NCBI RefSeq assembly: GCF_010727125.1 | Contig: NZ_AP022564.1 | Span: 1,984,001-2,048,000, forward strand | Length of the DNA: 64,000 nt | Direction of reading: 5' to 3' | From: Mycolicibacter terrae | GTDB taxonomy: Bacteria > Actinomycetota > Actinomycetes > Mycobacteriales > Mycobacteriaceae | Part shown: positions 36,052 through 48,099 of the stretch, piece after piece | How the letters are laid out: each line of letters starts with the position of its first letter | Position numbering within the stretch: the first letter of the stretch is position 1 | Made by a program: the position numbers and the translations under genes | The notes under the pieces: generated by a model | The model's database searches: none | What the model saw: only the letters and a program-made list of their open reading frames with translations | Told to the model about the DNA's origin: nothing

Positions 36052-37437
36052 ATGGGGTCATCGCAGACAGTACGCATGGATGAGACCGGCGTCCGGCGGG
36101 TGCTCGATATCGCCCTGCGATTCGGGCAGCTGCTGCTGGGCTCGCAGGCGGGAACCGCCGATGTCGCCGCGAGTGTGCTCGCCGTGGCCACCGCCTACGG
36201 GTTGCCGCAGACCCAGGTGGACATCATGGCGAACTCGATCCGGGTGTCGGTGCCCCGCGGGGTGCCGGGCGCCCCGGTCACCGCGATGTATCTGGTGCAG
36301 TCGCGCTCACTGGACTACACCCGGCTGCAGCTGGCCACCGACCTCGCCGAGCATGTGGTGAACACGACACCCGATCCCGAGTGGGTGCAACAGCAGTTGG
36401 ACATCGTGAGTCGGGCCGCTCATCCCTATCCCCGATGGGTGGCCACCGCCGGCTGGGCGGTCATGGCCGGTGGCTTCGCCGTGCTGATCGGCGCCGGGCC
36501 GCTGGTGGCCCTGGTCTCGGCGGTCACCACCGCACTGATCGACCGGATCGGCCGGGTGCTCAACGGCTGGCGACTTCCCCTGTTGTTCCAGCAGGTCGTC
36601 GCCGCAGCGGTGGCCACCGGGGTCGCGATCGGTCTGCACGCCGCCGGCTGGCTGCCCGCCGGCACCCCGGTGTCCCCGGTGGTGGCCGCCAATATCGTGG
36701 TGCTGCTGTCGGGGCTGGCCACCGTCGGCTCGGTGCAGGACGCCATCACCGGCTACCAGCTCACGGCCGTCTCACGGGGAATGGACATCGTGCTGTCCTC
36801 TGTCGGCATTCTGGTCGGTGTCTCGATCGCGGTGCAGATCGGCGGGGTGTTCGGTGCCGAAGTCCGGGTGAGTCCCGGGATGCCGGTCGCGGTGTTGAGC
36901 GTGCCGGTGTATGTGCTGGCGGGCGCCATCGGGGCGGCGGCCGCCGCGATTGCCGGCTATGCGCAGTTCAAGGCGGCCTTGGCGGCAGGCCTGGCGGGAG
37001 CGACCGCGACGTTGCTGTTCTTCGGGCTGCAACTGGTACAGGCCAACCCGATCGTGAGCTCGTTCGCGGCTGCCGCGGCGACCGGGCTGGTCGGCACGCT
37101 GCTGGCACCCCGGCTGCGCGTCACGCCGCTGGTGATCATCATGGCCGGCATCATCCCGCTGGTTCCCGGGCTGACCCTGTTCCGCGGATTTGTGCAGTTG
37201 GTCAACGGCCGGCCGGACGCCGGGAGCTCACTCGGGATGGCGGCCGGGCTGGCATTGGCGCTCGGCGCCGGCGCGGTGCTGGGGCCGTTGCTGGCGCCCT
37301 CGGTGCGGCGGGAACTCAGTCGCTATCACCTGCGCGGTCGCGGGCCCGCGACGCGTCGCCTCCGCAGCCCGTACCGAATTCCGCAGCTGGCCGGTATCCG
37401 CTACTTCGGGCGCCGCGCGGTTCAATCGGGTTCGTGA
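36052..37437 (+). CDS. ThrE-family threonine/serine exporter
   Basis: A 461-residue inner-membrane protein. The soluble N-terminal domain (about 1-125) has VRRVLDIALRFGQLLLGSQA, AVATAYGLPQTQVDIMANSI and RLQLATDLAEHVV, matching the amidase-like ThrE N-domain of Corynebacterium. About ten hydrophobic segments follow, with MAGIIPLVPGLTLFRGFVQL in the second half, the ThrE C-terminal hallmark. Corynebacterial ThrE exports threonine and serine by proton antiport. Its place next to ilvA suggests disposal of excess threonine. From memory this position in M. tuberculosis is taken by other genes, including treZ/treY. Confidence 0.87.
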   Translation: MGSSQTVRMDETGVRRVLDIALRFGQLLLGSQAGTADVAASVLAVATAYGLPQTQVDIMANSIRVSVPRGVPGAPVTAMYLVQSRSLDYTRLQLATDLAEHVVNTTPDPEWVQQQLDIVSRAAHPYPRWVATAGWAVMAGGFAVLIGAGPLVALVSAVTTALIDRIGRVLNGWRLPLLFQQVVAAAVATGVAIGLHAAGWLPAGTPVSPVVAANIVVLLSGLATVGSVQDAITGYQLTAVSRGMDIVLSSVGILVGVSIAVQIGGVFGAEVRVSPGMPVAVLSVPVYVLAGAIGAAAAAIAGYAQFKAALAAGLAGATATLLFFGLQLVQANPIVSSFAAAAATGLVGTLLAPRLRVTPLVIIMAGIIPLVPGLTLFRGFVQLVNGRPDAGSSLGMAAGLALALGAGAVLGPLLAPSVRRELSRYHLRGRGPATRRLRSPYRIPQLAGIRYFGRRAVQSGS

Positions 37438-37473
37438 CCTCGGGCGTGGCGGAAGCCGCGCGCGTTGCGCGTC

Positions 37474-39611
<2,138 letters not shown>

Positions 39612-39621
<10 letters not shown>

Positions 39622-41822
39622 CCGGTGGCCGGACCCATCTGCCGGCCGAGTTCGCCGGCCATGGTGCGCATGTAGGTGGCCGACAGGTGGTGGGAATCGT
39701 GATAGATCAGCACATTGCCCTCCACGGCGCGGCAGATGTCTTTGTCGCACACGGCGTCGGACAGATCCAGCGGCTTGAGCAGCGGGAACCGCTTGACGAA
39801 ATCGAGGGTGGGGTTGCGATCGACGAGGACCTCGGAGCGTTTGATGCCACAGGACACCGCGTCACCCCCGGAGGCCAGGCAGTCCGCCGGCTGGAACGGG
39901 TCCCCGTCGCGCACCAGCCACGGCGTGTCACGCACCCCGAGGATGGGGATCTTGTGCTCGGACAACCTTTTCCAGATCCCGATGTAGGTTCCCGGCATCA
40001 CATCGCCGGGTTTGATGTTCCACGGCCGGGTGGCGGTGGTGAACACGAAGTCCGGGTGGTCGGCGATCAACTTGTCCATCGTCTTGCCCACCCACTCGTA
40101 GCACTGCGGATAGGGCGCGTTGTTGCCCATGATCAGCGGCACCTTCTCGGTGGACAACGGGCAGCCCATCTTGAGGTAGGTCACCACCTTGAAGTGGTGC
40201 TTCTGGCCCAGGATGTCCAGCGCGGGCAGCCAGTGTTCGGCATGCGACCCGCCGGCCAGTGCGACGGTCCGGATGGCCTCCGGGTCGCCGTAGGTGCAGT
40301 TGATCAGGGCCGGGTTGGTGAAGGTGCTGATGCACCCGTCCCGGGTGGACTTGGGCAGATCCTTCTTGGCCTCGAGGATGGTGGGCCGCATCCGCAGCTT
40401 GGGCACCCGCTGATGTTTGATCAGCGCGCGGGCGCCCGGGTAGTCGTCTTTGCTGAGCTTGGCCAGTTCCTTGCCGCTGGCACGCTGGACGGTGACGTGT
40501 TCGCGCCAGGTGAACGAGGTCGCGGTCAGCGCCACGCCGAGCAGCACCACCGTCGAACCCAACGCCAGCGTCGGCCGTTTCCACCAGCCCGCCGGCGGTC
40601 TCCGCCAGGGGATGTTCGGCACGGCGGCCGGCCGGTCGCCGGCCGGGGTCCGGTAGCGCAGGGGGTCCTCGACGAGCCGGGTGGTCAGGTAGGCCAGCAC
40701 GCCGGACAGCAGCAGGATGCCGGCGCCCTCGAGCGCCGAGGCGTGGCGGTGGCCGGTGTAGGACAGCCAGAAGATCAGCAGCGGCCAGTGCCATAGGTAC
40801 AGCGAGTAGGCCATCGCGCCCAATGTCACCAGCGGGCCGGTGGCCAGCCACCGGTTGGGCCAGGGCAGTCTCCCGCCGGTGCTCGGGTGCGCGTGCCGGT
40901 TGGCCCCGGCCAGGATGAGCGCCACCGTGGCGCCGACCGGCACCAGCGCCCATGGGCCGGGGAATTCCTGCACGCCCTCGATCAGGGCGCCACAGCTCAG
41001 GATCGCCGCCAGCGCCAGGGTGGCGACGGCGGTCCGCAGCCACATCGGCCAGCGGATGTAGGGGATGAGTGCCCCGGCCAGCGCGCCGAGCAGCAGTTCC
41101 CAGGCGCGGGCGAAGCTGTTGTAGTAGGCCAGGGCCTGGTTGGACTGGTGAGCGACGATCGCATACCAGAACGACGCCACGGTCAGCGCGGTGAGCAGCA
41201 CCACGAAGGCCGAGCGCAGGCGGGTGCGCAGCAGGCGCCGGAACGCGTACGCGAAGCCGAAGATCAGCAGCAGGAAGCTGAGGTAGAACTGGCCCTGCAC
41301 CGACATCGACCAGATGTGTTGCAGTGGGCTGACCGCCTCACCGGCGCGCAGGTAATCCGAGGCGGTGCGGGCCAATTCCCAGTTCTGGTAGTAGCCGAGG
41401 CTGGCCAGACTCTGGTCGGCGAACGTCTCCCAACGGGTCTGCGGCTGGATCCAGATGGTCAGCACCGCGCAGGCGGCCAACACCACGACCAGGGCGGGCA
41501 GCAGCCGGCGAACCAGCCGGATCAGATCCGGCACCGGTGACAGCGAGGAGGACGGGTTCAGCGCGACGCGCAGCAGCTTGCCGCCGAAGAAGAAGCCCGA
41601 CAGCGCCAGGAAGACGTCGACCCCGCCGGACACCCGTCCGAACCAGACATGGAACACCGCCACCAACGCGATCGCGATGCCGCGCAGCCCGTCGAGGTCG
41701 TGGCGGTAGAAACCCGCTTTGCGGGTTCCCATCGCCGCGGCCGGCCCGGCGGCCGGGACGGATCCGGGCGCGGGTGCCGCAACAGGTGTTGCCGCCGGTC
41801 GCGGCGGGGACAGGGCAATCAT
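39612..41822 (-). CDS. membrane acyltransferase with C-terminal SGNH domain (OafA-like)
   Basis: A 736-residue protein. After a Pro/Ala-rich leader, the acyltransferase-3 domain starts with RHDLDGLRGIAIALVAVFHV (the catalytic-type His) and VFLALSGFFFGG, and has ten or so TM helices to about residue 440. A periplasmic SGNH hydrolase-like domain follows with ALAGGSHAEHWLPAL (Ser block) and LIYHDSHHLSATYM (Asp-His block). Proteins of this design move acetyl or other acyl groups onto cell-envelope glycans. It corresponds to Rv1565c by position. Translation is coupled to glgX, whose start lies inside its last codons, although no functional link between the two is known. Confidence 0.9.
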
Positions 41823-41894
41823 GATCGCCCGATAATCTACCTAACCGGCCTGTCGAAACCGTATTCCAATCGCTGTGACGTCCGCCGGGTGTGT

Positions 41895-42539
41895 CTAGGG
41901 AATCACCCGGGTCAGATAGGGAACCATGTTGGAGGTGCGGGCCGGCGACACCGTGACCGCGGGGCTGGTGCCCTCGATCATCTGATTGTTGCCGAGGTAC
42001 AGCGCCACACTCTGGCTTCCGCCCGGCCCGTAGCAGAGCAGGTCGCCTGGACGGGCCTGCGCCGGCGGGACCTTCTGCCCGACGCTGCACTGCTCGCCGG
42101 AGGTGCGCGGCATCTTGATCCCGGCGCCGGCGAACGCATACTGGATCAGCCCGGACGCGTCGAATCCGACGGTGGTGGTGTCCGGGATCTCTGCGGTGGG
42201 CGGCAGCGTCGTTCCAGGCAGCGTCGTTCCGGGCAGGCCCGGAGCGGTGCTGCCGGCGGTGGCGGGCCCGCCCGGGAAGCCGGTGCGGCCGGAGACATCG
42301 GTCAGGGCGCTGCGGGTGGTGGCGGCTCTGGCCCGGGCACTGTTGGTGGGACCTGAGATGTCACCGCCGCCGTAGACGTAGGGCACCCCGCGCTGGGACA
42401 GGGCCCGCTCGAGCACCCGCTCGACGAGCGGGCTCTGACCGGACTGCGAGATCGGGTCGGCGCCGGCGGGGCCGGCGGCGCCGAACGCCGGGGCCAAAGC
42501 CGCCGCCAGTGCGATCGCGGTGGCGCAGACGCGTTTCAT
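41895..42539 (-). CDS. ripD: RipD-like secreted NlpC/P60 protein lacking the catalytic cysteine
   Basis: A 214-residue secreted protein with signal peptide MKRVCATAIALAAALAPAFG...AGA. It opens with SPLVERVLERALSQRGVPYVYGGGD, the NlpC/P60 lead-in. A Pro/Thr-rich insert (LPGTTLPGTTLPPT) follows and then the core. The catalytic Cys of DCSG is Ala here (VGFDASGLIQYAFAG), and the usual His before VALYLG is Ser (GGSQSVALYLGNN). The same double loss is described for M. tuberculosis RipD (Rv1566c), which binds peptidoglycan without cutting it. ATG at 42539 follows AGAAGGGGG. It is divergent from bioA. Confidence 0.9.
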   Translation of the reverse strand: MKRVCATAIALAAALAPAFGAAGPAGADPISQSGQSPLVERVLERALSQRGVPYVYGGGDISGPTNSARARAATTRSALTDVSGRTGFPGGPATAGSTAPGLPGTTLPGTTLPPTAEIPDTTTVGFDASGLIQYAFAGAGIKMPRTSGEQCSVGQKVPPAQARPGDLLCYGPGGSQSVALYLGNNQMIEGTSPAVTVSPARTSNMVPYLTRVIP

Positions 42540-42687
42540 CGGATACCCCCTTCTCGGGTCATTTACCACAGCAGCATCATTCGCCACTTCTGTCACAGAG
42601 CGTACCGGCGCTTACGCTTCCTGCGCCGCGGCTGGTGAGAAATTCCGCAACCTGTGACCGAACGGTTACGCCGGTGGCCGCCCGCAT

Positions 42688-42693
42688 TACTGT
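42688..42693 (+). promoter_or_regulatory. -10 box for leaderless bioA transcript
   Basis: TACTGT fits TANNNT and ends 8 bases before ATG 42702, with no ribosome site. An imperfect dyad, GTGACC and GGTTAC around GAAC (42654-42669), lies at the -35 position and might be a regulator site, but it is not the BioQ palindrome. Confidence 0.45.
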
Positions 42694-42701
42694 CGTCAGT
42701 C

Positions 42702-44003
42702 ATGTCCGCGTTGAGTCCCGAGCAGATCAGCGCCATCGACACCGCACACCTCTGGCACCCCTACAGCACGATCGGCGCCGAGACGCCCGCCCCGACGGTC
42801 GCGGTGGCGGCCCGGGGCGCCTACCTGACCCTGATCGTCGACGGCGTGCCGGTCGACGTGCTCGACGCGATGAGCTCGTGGTGGACCGCGATCCACGGCC
42901 ACGGTCATCCGAGCCTGGACGCCGCCGTGACCGCGCAACTGGCCACCATGAGCCACGTCATGTTCGGTGGGCTCACCCACGAACCCGCCGCGCGGCTGGC
43001 ACAGCTGTTGGTGGACATCACCCCGCCCGGGCTGGACACGGTGTTCTTCTCCGACTCCGGGTCGGTGTCGGTGGAGGTGGCGGTGAAGATGGCGCTGCAG
43101 TACTGGCGCGCCCGCGGACGCCCCGGCAAACACCGGCTGATGACCTGGCGCGGCGGCTACCACGGCGACACCTTTACGCCGATGAGCATCTGCGACCCCG
43201 ACGGCGGGATGCATGAGCTGTGGACCGGAGAACATTCGGTGCTGGCCGCGCAGGTGTTCGCCCCGCAGGTGCCGCGCGACTACGACCCGGCCTACAGCAC
43301 CGCGTTCGAGGCGCAACTGGAACGCCACCGCGACGAACTGGCGGCCGTAGTCGTGGAGCCGATCGTGCAGGGCGCCGGTGGCATGCGTTTTCATGACCCG
43401 CGCTACCTGACGGATCTGCGCGAGGCCTGCACCCGCCACGGTGTGCTGCTGGTCTTCGACGAGATCGCCACCGGATTCGGCCGCACCGGTGAGTTGTTCG
43501 CCGCCGAGCATGCCGGCGTCAGCCCCGACATCATGTGTGTCGGCAAGGCGCTCACCGGCGGCTACCTCAGCCTGGCCGCCACCCTGTGCGGCACCGAGAT
43601 CGCCCACACCATCAGCGGCGGAAAGGCCGGCGCCCTGATGCACGGCCCCACCTTCATGGCCAACCCGCTGGCCTGCGCGGTCTCGGTGGCCAGCACCGAG
43701 CTGCTGGTGGGCCAGGACTGGCGCTCGCGCGTCGCCGGGATCCATTCCGGGCTGGCCGCCGCCCTGGAGCCGGCCCGTGACCTGCCCGGGGTCGCCGACG
43801 TGCGGGTGTGCGGCGCCATCGGGGTCATCGAATGCGAACAGCCGGTGGACCTGGCGGTGGCCACCCCGGTCGCGCTGGCCCAGGGGGTGTGGCTGCGGCC
43901 GTTCCGCAACCTGGTCTACGCGATGCCGCCCTACGTCTGTACCCCCGAGGAGATCACCCGGATCGGCGCCGCGATGGTCGGCGTGGTCCGTGCCTTAACC
44001 TGA
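42702..44003 (+). CDS. bioA: adenosylmethionine-8-amino-7-oxononanoate aminotransferase (DAPA synthase)
   Basis: A 433-residue PLP enzyme that uses SAM as amino donor to convert KAPA to DAPA in biotin synthesis. Conserved points are [73 protein letters not shown] (PLP Asp) and [15 protein letters not shown] (PLP Lys). The length and sequence fit mycobacterial BioA. ATG at 42702 starts the conserved part. bioF begins 33 bases after the stop, but a BioQ-type operator overlaps the bioA stop codon, so bioFD can be switched separately. Confidence 0.96.
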   Translation: MSALSPEQISAIDTAHLWHPYSTIGAETPAPTVAVAARGAYLTLIVDGVPVDVLDAMSSWWTAIHGHGHPSLDAAVTAQLATMSHVMFGGLTHEPAARLAQLLVDITPPGLDTVFFSDSGSVSVEVAVKMALQYWRARGRPGKHRLMTWRGGYHGDTFTPMSICDPDGGMHELWTGEHSVLAAQVFAPQVPRDYDPAYSTAFEAQLERHRDELAAVVVEPIVQGAGGMRFHDPRYLTDLREACTRHGVLLVFDEIATGFGRTGELFAAEHAGVSPDIMCVGKALTGGYLSLAATLCGTEIAHTISGGKAGALMHGPTFMANPLACAVSVASTELLVGQDWRSRVAGIHSGLAAALEPARDLPGVADVRVCGAIGVIECEQPVDLAVATPVALAQGVWLRPFRNLVYAMPPYVCTPEEITRIGAAMVGVVRALT

Positions 44004-44013
44004 ACGGTGTTCA
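44001..44013. promoter_or_regulatory. BioQ operator before bioFD
   Basis: TGAACGGTGTTCA is a perfect palindrome of the form TGAAC-N3-GTTCA, the site described for BioQ in corynebacteria and M. smegmatis. Its first three bases are the bioA stop codon and it lies 22 bases before the bioF start. A near-identical site is at 46961-46973. Confidence 0.8.
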
Positions 44014-44035
44014 ACTGTCGTCGAAGGAGCACAGG

Positions 44036-45193
44036 GTGACCCGCACGGAGCTGTCCCCGCTGGCCTGGCTGGCCGAGGTGGAACAGCAGCGCCGGGGGGC
44101 CGGGCTGCGGCGCTCACTGCGGGTGCGGCCGGCCGCCGCCACCGAGCTGGATCTGGCCTCCAACGACTACCTCGGGCTTTCTACACACCCGGCCGTCATC
44201 GCCGGTGGGGTCGAGGCACTGCGTACCTGGGGCGGCGGTGCCGGCGGTTCCCGATTGGTGACCGGTAACACCGAGCTGCATCAGCAGTTCGAGCAGCAGC
44301 TGGCCGACTTCGTCGGTGCGCCGGCCGGCTTGGTGTTCTCCTCGGGCTACACCGCCAACCTGGGCGCGGTGGTCAGCCTGTCCGGGCCGGGTGCACTGCT
44401 GGTCTCCGACGCCTACTCCCACGCCTCGTTGGTGGACGCCTGCCGGCTGTCCCGGGCGCGGGTGGTGATCACGCCGCACCGTGACGTCGACGCCGTCGCG
44501 GCGGCCCTGGCCGGACGTGCCGAGCAGCGTGCCGTCGTCCTCACCGAATCCGTGTTCAGCGCCGACGGAGCGCTGGCCCCGCTGCGTGAGCTGCACCAGG
44601 TGTGCCGCCGCCACGGCGCGCTGTTGATCGTCGACGAGGCGCACGGGCTCGGGGTGCGCGGCGAGGGCGGCCGCGGGCTGGTGCACGAGTCCGGGCTGGC
44701 CGGAGCCCCCGACGTAGTGCTGACCACGACCTTGTCCAAGGCGCTGGGCAGCCAGGGCGGGGCGGTGCTGGGTCCGGCCGCGGTGCGCGACCACCTCATC
44801 GACACCGCCCGGAGCTTCATCTTCGACACCGGTTTGGCTCCGGCGGCCCTCGGGGCGGCCTCGGCCGCACTGGAGGTGCTGGCCGCCGAGCCGTCGCGCG
44901 CCACCGACGTCCTGCGCCATTCGCGCGCGCTGGCTCAGGTCTGCGGTGTGCCCGAACGACCGGAGTCCGCGGTGGTCTCGGTGATCCTGGGCGACGCCGA
45001 GGTGGCGGTGGCCGCCGCGGCGGCCTGCCTGGACGCCGGGGTGCGGGTGGGCTGTTTCCGGCCGCCCACGGTGCCGGCCGGGACCTCGCGCCTGCGGCTG
45101 ACCGCGCGCGCCTCGCTGAGCGCCGACGACCTCGAGTTGGCCGGCCGGGTGCTGACCGACGTGTTGCGCGAGTACCGCGCCTCGGCGCGATGA
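44036..45193 (+). CDS. bioF: 8-amino-7-oxononanoate synthase (KAPA synthase)
   Basis: A 385-residue PLP enzyme joining pimeloyl thioester with alanine to make KAPA. Landmarks are [69 protein letters not shown] (PLP Asp) and [18 protein letters not shown] (PLP Lys). GTG at 44036 has GAAGGAG upstream and gives the normal N-terminus; the longer open frame overlaps bioA. The stop overlaps bioD by four bases (ATGA), so the two are co-translated under the operator at 44001-44013. Confidence 0.96.
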   Translation: MTRTELSPLAWLAEVEQQRRGAGLRRSLRVRPAAATELDLASNDYLGLSTHPAVIAGGVEALRTWGGGAGGSRLVTGNTELHQQFEQQLADFVGAPAGLVFSSGYTANLGAVVSLSGPGALLVSDAYSHASLVDACRLSRARVVITPHRDVDAVAAALAGRAEQRAVVLTESVFSADGALAPLRELHQVCRRHGALLIVDEAHGLGVRGEGGRGLVHESGLAGAPDVVLTTTLSKALGSQGGAVLGPAAVRDHLIDTARSFIFDTGLAPAALGAASAALEVLAAEPSRATDVLRHSRALAQVCGVPERPESAVVSVILGDAEVAVAAAAACLDAGVRVGCFRPPTVPAGTSRLRLTARASLSADDLELAGRVLTDVLREYRASAR

Positions 45194-45870
45194 CCGTCCT
45201 GGTCATCACCGGCACCGGCACCGGTGTCGGTAAGACCGTCGCCACCGCGGCGCTGGCCTGCTGCGCCCGCCGGGCCGGTATGGATGTGGCGGTGTGCAAG
45301 CCGGTACAGACCGGCACCGCCGACGGGGATGACGACCTGGCCGAGGTCGGCCGGCTCTCGGGAGTGACCGAGCTGTGCGGTGCGGCCCGTTACCCGGCGC
45401 CGCTGGCCCCGACCGCGGCCGCCGAACAGGCCGGGACGGCGCTGCCGGCCCGTGCCGATCTGCTGTCGACGATCCAGCGCGCCGACCGCCCGGGCCGATT
45501 GACCCTCGTCGAGGGCGCCGGCGGGCTGCTGGTGGAACTGGCCGGCGGCGGTGTCACCCTGCGCGATCTGGCGGTCGATCTCGGCGCCCCGGTGCTGGTG
45601 GTGGTCGACGCCGAACTGGGCACCCTCAACCACACCGCTCTTACCCTGGAATCACTTGCTGGACAAGGGGTATCGTGCGCCGGACTGGTGATCGGCAGCT
45701 GGCCCGCACAACCGGGTCCGGCTGCAGTCGGCAATCGTCCGGCATTGGCCCGGCTGGCGCCGGTACGTGCTGTACTGCCGGCCGGCGCCGGCACGCTGGA
45801 CGCCGCGGCGTTCGCCGAGATGAGCCGCGCCGCCTTCGACGCCGACTGGGTGCGCACCCTGGTGGGGTAG
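45190..45870 (+). CDS. bioD: dethiobiotin synthetase
   Basis: A 226-residue ATP-dependent carboxylase forming the ureido ring of dethiobiotin from DAPA and CO2. The P-loop [20 protein letters not shown] is at the N-terminus, CKPVQTG supplies the DAPA/CO2 lysine, and [12 protein letters not shown] is the second nucleotide block. ATG at 45190 overlaps the bioF stop. A 2H-phosphoesterase-like gene starts two bases after its stop and is probably on the same transcript. Confidence 0.96.
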   Translation: MTVLVITGTGTGVGKTVATAALACCARRAGMDVAVCKPVQTGTADGDDDLAEVGRLSGVTELCGAARYPAPLAPTAAAEQAGTALPARADLLSTIQRADRPGRLTLVEGAGGLLVELAGGGVTLRDLAVDLGAPVLVVVDAELGTLNHTALTLESLAGQGVSCAGLVIGSWPAQPGPAAVGNRPALARLAPVRAVLPAGAGTLDAAAFAEMSRAAFDADWVRTLVG

Positions 45871-45872
45871 CG

Positions 45873-46376
45873 ATGGTGCACTCGATCGAGCTGGTCTTCG
45901 ACGTCAAGACCGAGACGACGATCCGGCGGATCTGGGCTGAGCTGGCCGCGGCCGGGATACCCAGCCAGGCGCCCGCCAGCCGCCCGCACGTCACCCTCGC
46001 GGTCGCCCAGCGCATCGATCCCCGGGTCGACGCGGAGTTGGCCACGGTCGTCGAGCGGCTGCCGATGAGCTGCATCCTGGGCGCGACGCTGATCTTCGGC
46101 CGCTCGCACGGCGTGCTGGCGAGGCTGGTGGTGCCGAGTGTCGAATTGCTGGAGTTGCACGCCCGGGTACACCGGGCGTGCGCGCCGCACCTGCTCCCCG
46201 GGCCGATGCCCAACGTGCTGCCCGGCCGGTGGACCGGCCATGTGACGCTGGCGCGCCGGGTCGGCCCGGCTCAGCTGGGCCGCGCCCAGCGCATCGCCGC
46301 GGGCTCCGATATCACCGGCGAGTTCATCGGGCTACGACGCTGGGATGGCAACGCCCGCACCGAATATCGGATCTAG
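45873..46376 (+). CDS. 2H phosphoesterase (2'-5' RNA ligase-like) family protein
   Basis: A 167-residue protein with the two signature motifs of the 2H superfamily, RPHVTLAVAQ near residue 36 and GHVTLARRVG near 124, which together form the active site for 2',3'-cyclic or 2'-5' phosphate chemistry. The natural substrate is unknown. It is joined to bioD (2-base gap) yet has no known role in biotin synthesis. Its stop shares a CTAG with the convergent bioQ stop, giving a 4-base overlap. Confidence 0.82.
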   Translation: MVHSIELVFDVKTETTIRRIWAELAAAGIPSQAPASRPHVTLAVAQRIDPRVDAELATVVERLPMSCILGATLIFGRSHGVLARLVVPSVELLELHARVHRACAPHLLPGPMPNVLPGRWTGHVTLARRVGPAQLGRAQRIAAGSDITGEFIGLRRWDGNARTEYRI

Positions 46377-46945
46377 ACCGCGAGTCCCGCCCGCACCGCG
46401 AGGCCGTCGATCAGTAATGCCAGCCCGAACTCGAAGGCGCTGCCCGGGTCGGCGTCGGGTGCGATCTCGGCCGCACCGGCGGCGTCCCACTGCAGCCGGG
46501 ACTGCTCGTCGGCGGTGAATCCCAGCACGTAGTACACGACGGTGCGCCCCACCTGCACGGCCTGATCCGCGTGCACCCCCGCCGCGGTGGCGGCGTCTGC
46601 CAGCAGCGCCAGGATGTCCGCGACGGCCTGCGATTGGCCGGCGGCCAGGCTGGCCGACACCAACTCGGCGCCGTCGGTGTGCGACAGCAGCGCGTCGCGC
46701 AGACGTGCGCACACCGTGCGGATGCGCCACCGCCAACTGCCCGGCCCGGGGTCGGCGCAGGCCGGGGCCAACACCCGGTCGGCGAGGGCCCCGAGCAGTT
46801 GCTGCTTGTTGGCGAAATGCCAGTACAGTGCGCTGGGACTGACGTTGAGCTCGCGCGCCAAACGGCGCATCGACAGGTCGGCGATGCCGTAGTCGTCCAG
46901 GATGGTGGCCGCCGCGGCGACCACGTCAGGTTTGTGCAGCTGCAC
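46373..46945 (-). CDS. bioQ: TetR-family biotin regulator BioQ
   Basis: A 190-residue TetR repressor. The helix-turn-helix is ADLSMRRLARELNVSPSALYWHFANKQ near residues 22-48; the rest is the helical ligand/dimer domain. It has the TetR_C-like end rather than the biotin ligase domain of BirA. The TGAAC-N3-GTTCA sites before bioF and in its own promoter identify it as BioQ by context. GTG at 46945 lies six bases after a -10 box (TAGGGT), so the message is leaderless, and the operator sits just upstream, giving autorepression and control of bioB. Confidence 0.85.
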   Translation of the reverse strand: MQLHKPDVVAAAATILDDYGIADLSMRRLARELNVSPSALYWHFANKQQLLGALADRVLAPACADPGPGSWRWRIRTVCARLRDALLSHTDGAELVSASLAAGQSQAVADILALLADAATAAGVHADQAVQVGRTVVYYVLGFTADEQSRLQWDAAGAAEIAPDADPGSAFEFGLALLIDGLAVRAGLAV

Positions 46946-46951
46946 TCCGCT

Positions 46952-46957
46952 ACCCTA
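46952..46957 (-). promoter_or_regulatory. -10 box for leaderless bioQ transcript
   Basis: On the minus strand TAGGGT (46957-46952) is followed by six bases and then GTG 46945. It fits TANNNT at the exact distance for transcription to start at the start codon. The BioQ operator lies directly behind it, between the -10 and the expected -35. Confidence 0.55.
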
Positions 46958-46960
46958 ACC

Positions 46961-46973
46961 TGAACACCGTTCT
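46961..46973. promoter_or_regulatory. BioQ operator between bioQ and bioB
   Basis: TGAACACCGTTCT matches TGAAC-N3-GTTCA in all but the last base. It sits 16 bases before the bioQ start and about 75 bases before the bioB start, where a bound dimer could block both divergent promoters. Its partner site is at 44001-44013. Confidence 0.78.
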
Positions 46974-47047
46974 AGGCGGCCCTTGCGACCTGTCGCACGC
47001 CATGCCGATCGAGCGACGACCACGGACACGAGTTGAGGGAGCATCAG

Positions 47048-48085
47048 GTGACCCAGGCGGCTACGACGAGCACTGACACCGGCAACGCCGACATTCTGGC
47101 GGTGGCCCGCGAACAGGTGCTGGGTCGCGGCGAGGGCCTCGACAAGGAGCAGGTGCTCGCGGTGCTGCGCCTCGGTGAGGACCGCCTCGACGATCTGCTC
47201 GAACTGGCGCACGAGGTCCGGATGCGCTGGTGCGGTCCCGAGGTCGAGGTCGAGGGCATCATCAGCCTCAAGACCGGTGGCTGCACCGAGGATTGCAACT
47301 TCTGCTCGCAGTCCGCGGTGTTCGACGACTCGCCGGTTCGTGGCGTCTGGCTCGACAAGACCGAACTGGTGGAGGCAGCCAAGGCGACGGCAGCGACCGG
47401 CGCCACTGAGTTCTGCATCGTGGCCGCCGTGCGCGGCGCCGACGACAAGCTGCTCAAGCAGGTCGACGAGGGCATCCAGGCGATCCGGGCGGAGGGCCTG
47501 GACATCCCGATCGCCGCGTCGCTGGGCTTGCTGACCGCGCGTACCGCGAAGAAGCTCAAGGAGATCGGCGTCCACAAGTACAACCACAACCTGGAGACCG
47601 CCCGGTCCTACTTCCCGAGTGTGGTGACCACCCACGAATGGGACGAGCGGCTGGCGACCCTGGAGCTGGTCCGGGACAACGGCATGGAGCTGTGCAGCGG
47701 CGGGATCATCGGGATGGGTGAGACTCTGGAGCAGCGAGCCGAGTTCGCCAGCCAGATCGCCGCGCTGGACCCCGACGACGTGCCGATCAACTTCCTCAAC
47801 CCGCAGCCGGGCACCCCGTTCGAGAACATGGAGCCGGTGTCGGCGTTCGAGGCGCTCTCCGTCATCGCCGCGTTCCGGCTCGCGCTGCCCCGCACCACGC
47901 TGCGGTTCGCCGGCGGCCGCGAGATCACCCTGGGTGACCTGGGAGCCAAGCGCAGCCTGCTCGGTGGCGCCAACGCGATGATCGTCGGCAACTACCTGAC
48001 CACGCTGGGCCGCTCGATCGATGACGACCTGGAGATGCTCGACGAGCTGAAGATGCCGATCAAAGCGCTCAGCGCCAGCCTGTAG
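47048..48085 (+). CDS. bioB: biotin synthase (radical SAM)
   Basis: A 345-residue radical SAM enzyme that inserts sulfur into dethiobiotin. The SAM cluster motif is [13 protein letters not shown] (CxxxCxxC) near residue 80. Conserved blocks such as [25 protein letters not shown] and [13 protein letters not shown] follow; the Arg ligand region is [18 protein letters not shown] at 47048 has GAGGGAG ahead and gives VTQAATTS, close to mycobacterial BioB. It heads an operon with bsaP and a DUF2567 gene, divergent from bioQ. Confidence 0.97.
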   Translation: MTQAATTSTDTGNADILAVAREQVLGRGEGLDKEQVLAVLRLGEDRLDDLLELAHEVRMRWCGPEVEVEGIISLKTGGCTEDCNFCSQSAVFDDSPVRGVWLDKTELVEAAKATAATGATEFCIVAAVRGADDKLLKQVDEGIQAIRAEGLDIPIAASLGLLTARTAKKLKEIGVHKYNHNLETARSYFPSVVTTHEWDERLATLELVRDNGMELCSGGIIGMGETLEQRAEFASQIAALDPDDVPINFLNPQPGTPFENMEPVSAFEALSVIAAFRLALPRTTLRFAGGREITLGDLGAKRSLLGGANAMIVGNYLTTLGRSIDDDLEMLDELKMPIKALSASL

Positions 48086-48099
48086 AGCGCAGACAGCGG

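Noticed and set aside
45861..46376. Possible toxin-antitoxin reading of the 2H phosphoesterase and TetR pair
   Set aside because: The genes are convergent, of normal enzyme and regulator size, and BioQ operators explain the TetR gene.
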